NCBI GenBank assembly: GCA_037783415.1
Contig: JAZGTN010000046.1
Location: 1,556,501 to 1,620,500, forward strand
Source: Leptasterias polaris
Taxonomy: Eukaryota > Echinodermata > Asteroidea > Forcipulatida > Asteriidae
Length of the DNA stretch: 64,000 nt
Direction of reading: 5' to 3'
Part shown: positions 39,401 through 48,400 of the stretch, one piece after another
How positions within the stretch are numbered: position 1 is the stretch's first letter
How the letters are laid out: every line of letters begins with the position of its first letter
Position numbers and translations under genes: made by a program
The notes under the pieces: model-generated
The model's database searches: none
What the model was told of the DNA's origin: nothing
The model's input: only the letters and a program-made list of their open reading frames with translations

Positions 39401-42400
39401 ATTTTCAAAATCTAAACTGACAGCCAATATCACCAAAAAGGATTTTCTTTTTGTATTTTTATACTGAATGGCGGTGAGGGTCGGAAGACGGTGAAATAAT
39501 AACAGTCTGTCGTTATTATTAAGCGAGCCAATTCATCACGGAGATTGTGGTAATAAAAACTGCACGATACGTTCTGTGAATAAATATTATTTATGACATT
39601 ATGCACTTGGGTCTGTAGAGTGCCACAGACTCCTATAGGTTAATAACACATTGGATAGGATGAGTTGGTGTGTTGTTTTTTTTTTTTTTTTTTTTTTTTT
39701 TTGTTTTTTAGATTTTTCTTATCAATGAGTCAATGAAAGTTTGATTTACAAGTAATTTTTAAACAGTTCACTTTGGGATTAAAAAATCATTTCCTGTACT
39801 CTACTCGGCAGTAATTTAAGTAAACAAACAAAAACTAAAAAGGTCAAGCGCTTAATAACTTGTTTCGTCAATGAAACTCTGTTTGTACACCCATGTAAGG
39901 TGTTTTCTCATGCTGGTATTCAGTAGTCCTAAATCAACTTAAAAATCTATATTCTACTTAAAAATGTACATTGTAAGAATTATTTAAATTTTATTGAGTT
40001 GTCAACTAATACTCCAGGGAAAACATGAAACTAGTGTAACGTAGGAAGAATTTATGGGTTTTATATATCTTTCTCAACTTCCCTGGTTAACTAAAACTGT
40101 TGATGAATATGTGCCGGAGCAGAGGGGGAGTGGATGGAGACACCGATGAGACAAAAATTATGTACCGTAATTTCCGGAATATAAACCGCGGTTTATACGT
40201 TGATTTTGACTTTTTTTTGACTCCTGCGGTTTATTCTCCGGGCGGCTTATACGCCGACGTATAAATATGGAAGAGAAAAAAAAAAGCATTTTTATAAAGA
40301 AAGATCGTTTGTAAAATGTTCTAAATAAAAACAATGTTCTTAAACGATAAAAATCCTGCAAAACATGCCTGTGTGGTGACAAAATCCTGTTGAAAATGCC
40401 TGTTGAAAATCCCGCCTCATTTGTATTCCGTGTTGCCTTTATAAAACGTTTATCAACCGCCCTATTGTTAGAGTTCAGTCACCCCTCAGAGATGAACAAT
40501 CAGCGAAACTCGAGTTAGACTAGACTGGTCCCCTGTCTATTTATCCCAGCGATCTCCATATGCTGATATATCTCCGAACAGACGGTCTCATACAGACCAA
40601 CATCAAACAAACGAAAACTGTGCGGTATTACTCACGCACGTAGATGTATAAAAACGTTCCTCCGACCACGAGGTGCATGATTTCTCACAAAGGGAATTTC
40701 CCTTGCCTTTTCATTCCCACAGCTACACGCCGCCATTCCTTCACCCCCTAACTATAAAGTTTACCACGTTAGGAGCATGCAAGCACATCTGCGGGATCGA
40801 GGTGATGAATACTATGGCAGTGCTGCGAGAAGCACTACGTCATAATTATTCACGCGATCTGCCAATCGGAAAGCTGTGAGAAGCACTACGTCATAATTAT
40901 TCACGCGATCGGCCAATCCGAAAGCTGTGAGAAGCAATACGTCATAATTATTCGCGCGATCGGCCAATCGGAAAGCGGCCGGTCAGGAATCAGCCAATCA
41001 GCCTGTGCCAATTGCGCTCGTGGTGCTTCGGGTAACATGAAGAATAAAACCATGGCTAGAATGGAGAGCCTTACAGCCTTTATCAAATTTCCTTACATCA
41101 ATAACCAATTCGCGGCACTTCAGTTTTAACACTATTTTTAAATCTGAAGTGGGTTCCCTCATCAACTCACGTCACAAATTAACCGCGATATCATCGAATA
41201 TCGCAATATATTTTTGACGATGTATCGTGAATGAAAAAAAGCAATATCGCCAAAGCTTACCATACGCAGTTTTGCGAACTTCACTTCCGTGTTTTGAGGT
41301 TAGTTTTTTTTTACATTTTGGCCGCGGTTTATACGCCCGCGCGGTTTATACGCTGACACCTAAATATTTTTTCCATATTTTGGAGCATTGCGGTTTATAC
41401 GCCGGGCGGTTTATATTCCGGAAATTACGGTACAAAGCAAGCGTATATTCATGCCAAAAACTTATTGACTGACAACAGTTGCAAGTACAAATCTTGCTCG
41501 CAGATAATTGAGAGGCAAGTCTCTGATGTATGGAGCCACTCAGTTTAGTTAAACTAGGGAACTTGAGAACGACTATCAAGCCCTCAATCATTTCCCTCAT
41601 TACACTAGAATCTTCAGACTCTCCAAAGCTCTGATGCAATTGATGCTTTAGCTCTTATAAATCAATAAAGTCCATGCAGCATCAGCAATAGACTGTGCAA
41701 GTCTCGCGCGTATCCGAACGAGAAAACACGTCAAACGAAGAACATTATTATTTCTGAAATCAAATGTTTGTTTTAAATTATATCTCATGACAAAATCTGA
41801 ACAACAAAAATAAATCATTACAATTTTATGAAATTAGTTTTAGCTTTTGAAAAAAATACACAAAAGTGTGTAAATTCTTATTGACAAAAAAAACAAACTC
41901 TGGGACAAGGATGCTTTTTTGATGTTAACTTTTTAGAAACCCCTTACGCTGATTCGTGATGGTTAAACGGGTTTAAAATTGACCCGTGACGCAGTTTAAA
42001 GAGGATGCTGACGCCTCAACAAACATAGACTGCAATGAAAAGGGTTCGCTTTGCAATTACAGCATCTGGCGATTATAATCGCACATCAAAAACAAGCATT
42101 TACATAAGTTTTATGATCGGAGGCGAGCACAAAATTCTAAATTTTTTGCAATAACCGGAAGCTGAGGTCAAGTTTAATTCTCGGCTTTTCTTCGTTATAT
42201 TGTTGAATTGGTTTTACTTTCATATTTTGTTATCACTTAGTATTACATTCCCAACAACATGTATAATTTTCTAGGTCATAAACTACGTTAAACTAAAATA
42301 ATTGACGAAACAAAATCTCGCTTACGTAAAACTCCATATGGTTGGGACCACTATGGTCCCGGAAGTTCGAATGCGCGCGAGACTTGCACAGTCTATTCAC

Positions 42401-45400
42401 TTTAAAAAAATCATGTTTGGGAGGTGGAAGGGGAGGAGAAAGATGGGGAAGTTTTTAAGGAGATAGAAAGGAAGATTTCTGAAGAACACACCTTGACAAA
42501 ATTGTTGAGAAAAGCCACTCGGCGCCCTCTATTGATATTCCGCTCCTGAACCACATGAACAAGAATGTCTCTCACATTATCAGCTGGATCTGTAAGATAC
42601 ACAAAGAATTTAGAATGTTAAGGGTGAATGGCCAAACAGGTGACTGAGGTATACACGATCAATCAAGGGACAGGTGCTTTGGGGGAAATGGTTATTTTGT
42701 TCACCTGATGTGCAGTATTGCAGTTTGTGTGGATCGATATTGGCACTTTATGTGTGCGTGTACAATGTATAAACAGGAATGTTCCCTATTACTTAAAATA
42801 ATACACATTCTCTGTTGACTTGACATCCATTTTGTTATCATTGTAAGATATGATGCTTTACAAAGGCAGTTGCCTCCACGCCAGGGCTTGCCCTTTACAC
42901 TAGCTCGGCGTACATTGTCCACTAAGGCCTGCTATGGGCTAGTAAACACCACTTCTCAACTTGCCCTGTGGGCTACTAAAACCTGTGCAACCTACTTGTT
43001 TATAATGCTCACATTTCTTCCCTTTCAAATGTGAATAATACATTTAAAAAATGTTTTCATACACTTTTAAGTGAGTCAGTGTAATTTCATTTGACCAATA
43101 AAATAGTTAAAGCACTCTTGTTATGTATATTTACATAATAAACACTTATTTACATAATAAACACTTATTTACATAATAAACACTTATTTACATAATAAAC
43201 ACTTATTTTTTATTTTTTATTTACTGTGGATCCTTTTGTTGCCTTTAAGTCATGAATCACAAGCTAGATGCTCGCTACCCTCGCTCTACAAAACCTCCCG
43301 TCAGCCATCTTGTTTTCATACCCATTTTGACACCCAGAAGAATCATGTAATATTCATTATTGTTCGAGCTCTGTCCTTCCTCCCCGAGGACTCTTCATAT
43401 CCAGTATTGCCGACGAGGATGCGGCCAGTGATACTAAATAAACACTTGACTACATGTACATGAAATAGTAGTTCCTACATGAACCGGGGGACACCGTACT
43501 TCAATTGTGATCTTTCAAACACAACATCTTTATCTTATTCTTCATTAGAACCATCTCTTTCAAACTCATCACACCCGGACTCTCCCAAAATAGAGCTGCA
43601 TAAGCATCTGTAACATTGGTAACGGGTTTTGCGTTGTGTTTTTTTTGCGTGTCGGCCATAATTTGCAATTGGCGTATCGGCCCGACACGCTAGCTTGTAC
43701 ATGGGGAGAACGACCCCGAGTACATTCCGATTAAAAACAAAGAACTCATGAAAACATTAGTCCATCTTTCAATGTTTAACTTTGTCTTTGAGCAAGACAC
43801 TTCACCATAATTGCTTTGTCCTTCGGATGGGACATTAAGCCGTGAAGAAGGTCCTGTGTACTAGGATTGGTAGTGCACTTAAATTTAAAAGAACGCAGAA
43901 CACTTATCGTGGAAGAGTACATGTAGGTCTTGCCCCGGTGTTTCTGGTTCACATACATTTTGTACAAGCACTCTTGTAAACAGGTTTCCTCAGGCTTGCG
44001 AGCTGTACAGTTCACTTAAGGCATATTTGGTTTCAATACCAGAAATATATAATTATAACTGTACGACTGTAGACCCGTGTGACGTCAGTGCAAAGGGTCT
44101 TTAACACTTCAGGGTAAATGTTAAAAGGGTACCCCAAACAAATTAATAATAATAAATAAATAAATAAATAAATAAATAAAAATTGTTGGAAAATACAATA
44201 CAAGGTCCAGAAACTAGTCAATATTCTTGAGATCATCCAAAGATCATCTTCAAGATCATGTTTTCTTAATTTCAAAAGGTCATGGTTTCTAGGTTACACA
44301 AAATTAAATCATCCTTAGATAATTAGGAAATGTAACAATTATGATAATCAGTATCAATAATGCTTCCTTCTTCCTTCGACTTGGATCCTGAAAATAATAA
44401 CTTGAAGCTTGTGTGTTTAAGGTACATTCTAATATGCTCAAGGCTTACAATTCAATTCTAAAACCGCGGTCCAGTTTTGAAGGATGATTTACACAGAAAT
44501 CAATACAATAACATCAATTTTTCCAAACAGAGTAATATTTCTGTACTACAGCGTTTGCTGCTTGACAACAACATACTAAATTGCAATGGAGGGCGATCTA
44601 GGAATTTAAACAGGATATGAAAGACAGGGCATGTAAATTTGTGGTAAATTGAAAAACAGGGCATCCAAATTTGTTGTAATTTTGAAAAACCAGTCATCTA
44701 ACCTAACTTGAAAAACCAGGCATCTAAATTTGTGGTAACTTGAAAAAGCAGGCATCTATTCTAAATTTGTGGTAAATTGAAAAAGCAGGCATCTATTCTA
44801 AATTTGTGGTAAATTGAAAAAAACAGGCATCTAAATTTGTGGTAACTTGAAAACCAGGCATCTAAATTTGTGGTAAATTGAAAATCCAGGCATCTATTTT
44901 AAATTTGTGGTAAATTGAAAAAAAACAGGCATCTAAATTTGTGGTAACTTGAAAACCAGGCATCTAAATTTGTGGTAACTTGAAAAACCAGGCATCTAAA
45001 TTTGTTTTAGATACCTTGTCAGGGTTCTCCCCAGGTTTTTCCAAATAAAAACTGAGGGTAATTCTGGTCCCAAACTTTGGAAGTTTGGACTGAGTACATT
45101 GAATTTAAACGAGGTCTTCAAAAAAGTTGTTTACATTTATTTTTATACTCTATATTTTTTATGGGACATACGTGTACAGTACCTAATAGGCAAGATAAAT
45201 TGTATGACTAATGTGTAGTGTGCAAGTTTCTCTAAACTATTTTAAGTGGATTGTTATTTCACAGCCAAATTTATAAATATTAATTTATTGTTAACTTCCT
45301 TTTCTCATATTCATCATACCTATCCTGTAACATTTCACTCACCCTCATGCCCCCCCCCCCCCTCTAACATTTGCCACATTTAATCAAATGTTATAAGAGC

Positions 45401-48400
45401 AGAAACAAGTGCACTTATACGAATTGTTATTAACTTGCACTTTCATTGTGTTGTTGTTGGAAAATTTACATAAATTTTATCTTCACATATGTTTCAAATC
45501 TGCATCTTAATAATAATAACAATAACAACATTTATAATGCGCACATATCCACCCCAAGGGATGCTCAAGGCGCCTAACATACTATTACCCCATGTCACTG
45601 GGCCATTTATTTCATTCCTTAAACCATCTCAGCTCCCTGGGGAGTATACAGCCTGTGCTGCAATATATGCGCTACTAGGCTAAATCAATCACAAGAACCA
45701 TCTCTGCCCTCACAGGTACCCATTTTACCCCTGGGTGGAGAGAAGCAATTATAGTTAAGTGTCTTGCTCAGGGACACAAGTGTCACGACCGGGACTCGAA
45801 CCGACACTCTGCTGAACAGAAACACCAGAGCTTGAGTTCGGTGCTCTTAACCACTCGGCCACGACACGCCATAATCACACCCACATAGTACGATTACCAT
45901 TAATACTTTTCATATTTCATCAATCTTTACCACGTGCATATTTATAAAGCATAAATAATACTTGTTTCTTTACTATGAATAGTCATTTTTGCAAGGACCC
46001 CAAAATGGTTCAGCGAACAAGTATTTTTGTTGAGGTTTTTTTCAAGGAAATAATACCTTTTGAAAATAGAATTGATTCTATTGCTATCTCAGCCACCAGT
46101 GTTGTCTACAATAGACTATACACCTCGATGTGTAAAATTCACCATGCCATTGCTGTTTGTGGACCAAGCATAATTTTCCTATGGTACACATTATTTCATC
46201 GAGTCAGGGTAGGTTCCCTTGGGCAGTGGGCGTTATACAATGTTGTTTTAAAAATACAACGCATACAATAATGTACTACACAATGTAAGTGTACTGCCTG
46301 GTGAACATGGGTCAAATGATAATGAAGACCTGTGCATTCAAAATATTCTAAACCCATTACGCCTAACATTTTTTACTCTCCCTATAATGTAAATATAGAG
46401 ACACGGTAAGTCAATTGGGTTTAAATAGTAACCTCATGACCAAACACCGAACATACACATATTTTTCTCCCGAACAAAGCAAACCAGCCATTTTAAGATT
46501 TTAAGACCAAAACTAATTTCAAAAGTTAAATTAAGTGACAATAATATGGAAAAGACAGAGAATGGTTTGGTCTTGTAAACACTTTTTGTCTTTCTAATTC
46601 AATATTATTTCCTTGTCATTATTATTATTTTTTTTTTCAAAGAATAAATACCAAATAGACACCGAAATTCGTCCGCCCCACACTCTGAAAGTTCTAAAAT
46701 CCCCTTCTAAACAATGTGGACGACTCCATGTAGACACCAACCTTGTCCGCCGTGACACAACTTTGCCTCGCTTGGACTAAGGGGCAAAGAACTATCAATT
46801 CATTTTGGAAAAGACGTCATGAAGCGCCCTATTATTGATATAGGACCCCTACACTAAACTTTGGAGCATCCTAGCGTGGCAAAATAAAAGATGAAGCGCG
46901 ACTCATGTTCCACCAATCAAATGACAACCATAGAGCAAGGATCTTAACATCAAGTTTACCATACCCACCACAACAACACCAGTCATCACCTTTGACCTTT
47001 CTGGATTCTAGGAAACACATTGCAGACCCTTTAAATTCATTTTGTATCAAACCCAAATTGCTAATTTGTTATTTCCACATTGATTAATCAGTGGCACAAT
47101 AGATGAATCTCCTCAGACCTCAACAAATTAATCTCTTCCTCCGGCTTAATGTCGCAAATAACATCCAGGAATGTCCAGGCCTTGGGCTCTCAGATTTACT
47201 CCTAAAATAACCATCCCCTCTTCACAAATATGTAAATGTAGCCAACTCCTATGGGTTAAATTTTTTAGATAGATTAGTCATCTTACAAAGATTCACAATT
47301 TGGGGTGAGTTTAAAGCGATTGACGTGGTCAATTAACCATGCTGCTTGCAACTTTACTGACCACTCAAAACTAGACTAGTGACCATGCACTCTAAAGTAG
47401 GGAATAACTGTGTACACTGTGTACATGTACTGTGTACTGTTAGCCAGTGGCACCCTTGTTTTTCAATTTACAGAATGTCAGGACAACTGTGTATGAATGT
47501 GTGTGTACATTTCGTCTTTCCAAACTTGACTCACCAAACCACTACAAAAAAATGGTGCACTTTATTAATGCTTTGAAAATACCTTTTTGGATGATTACGC
47601 AAGTCAACTGTCAAACAAGACAAGTTGTTAATAGCACCAGCACATCTTGGAATTTGAAAACAAACTCAAAATAAGTACTTTAGAGTTCCCCAGTGCTAGG
47701 TACTTGCTACTGCAGCATTCACAACAACTAATCAATTTCATTTTACCCTTACATCAATCAATGTGTGACATTAATTAAGCATACTAAATGCTTAATTAAT
47801 ATGTGCTCAATGCTTTCCAAGTCCTGTGGGAAAACAAATTTCAGACTACTTGGGTAGGAGTCGAACCTCTGACCCCAGCATTCTACAGCAAATTAATAGA
47901 CCTTCACCAGGCCAAGAGATTCATCTTCGAGAAGGCAAGGCAACTTTCATTTTGCAAGTAGGGCACTTCCATTGAAAAATCTTGAAGTCTATGGGACACT
48001 TTTGAAGGGGCACCAAGGCCAAGACAAGGGCAACTGAAGCAATGCCATTTTCATTTTGTAAAAAGCACTTCCAATTTTTCATTGAAAATCAAAAAGTCTA
48101 TGGGGAAGTTTTGAAGAGGCAACCAAGGCCAAGACCAGGGCAACAGAGACCATGGCCTCTGTGGCCTCTATGTAATTCCAGGCCTGAAAATATGAACCAG
48201 TGAAAAGGCTAGTGGAAACAGTGAAATGACAAGCTCACTTTTCATTCTTTGTTTGGTTTGCTGGCAGTACTTATAGCGTATGTATTTTAAATGACTGTCT
48301 GCTATGTATCTGTTTTTTCTTACCCTGTGAAATAATAAATGAAATGAAATAACTAGGGAGCCATAACTAGTCCAACTGGCTTGTCTCTGAACAATCCCTG

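Noticed and set aside
41346..41639. Possible RICTOR exon between exons 3 and 4 (HQSFGESEDSSVMREM)
   Set aside because: No similarity to RICTOR, partly inside a TIR element end, and exons 3 and 4 already join in frame with the human order.
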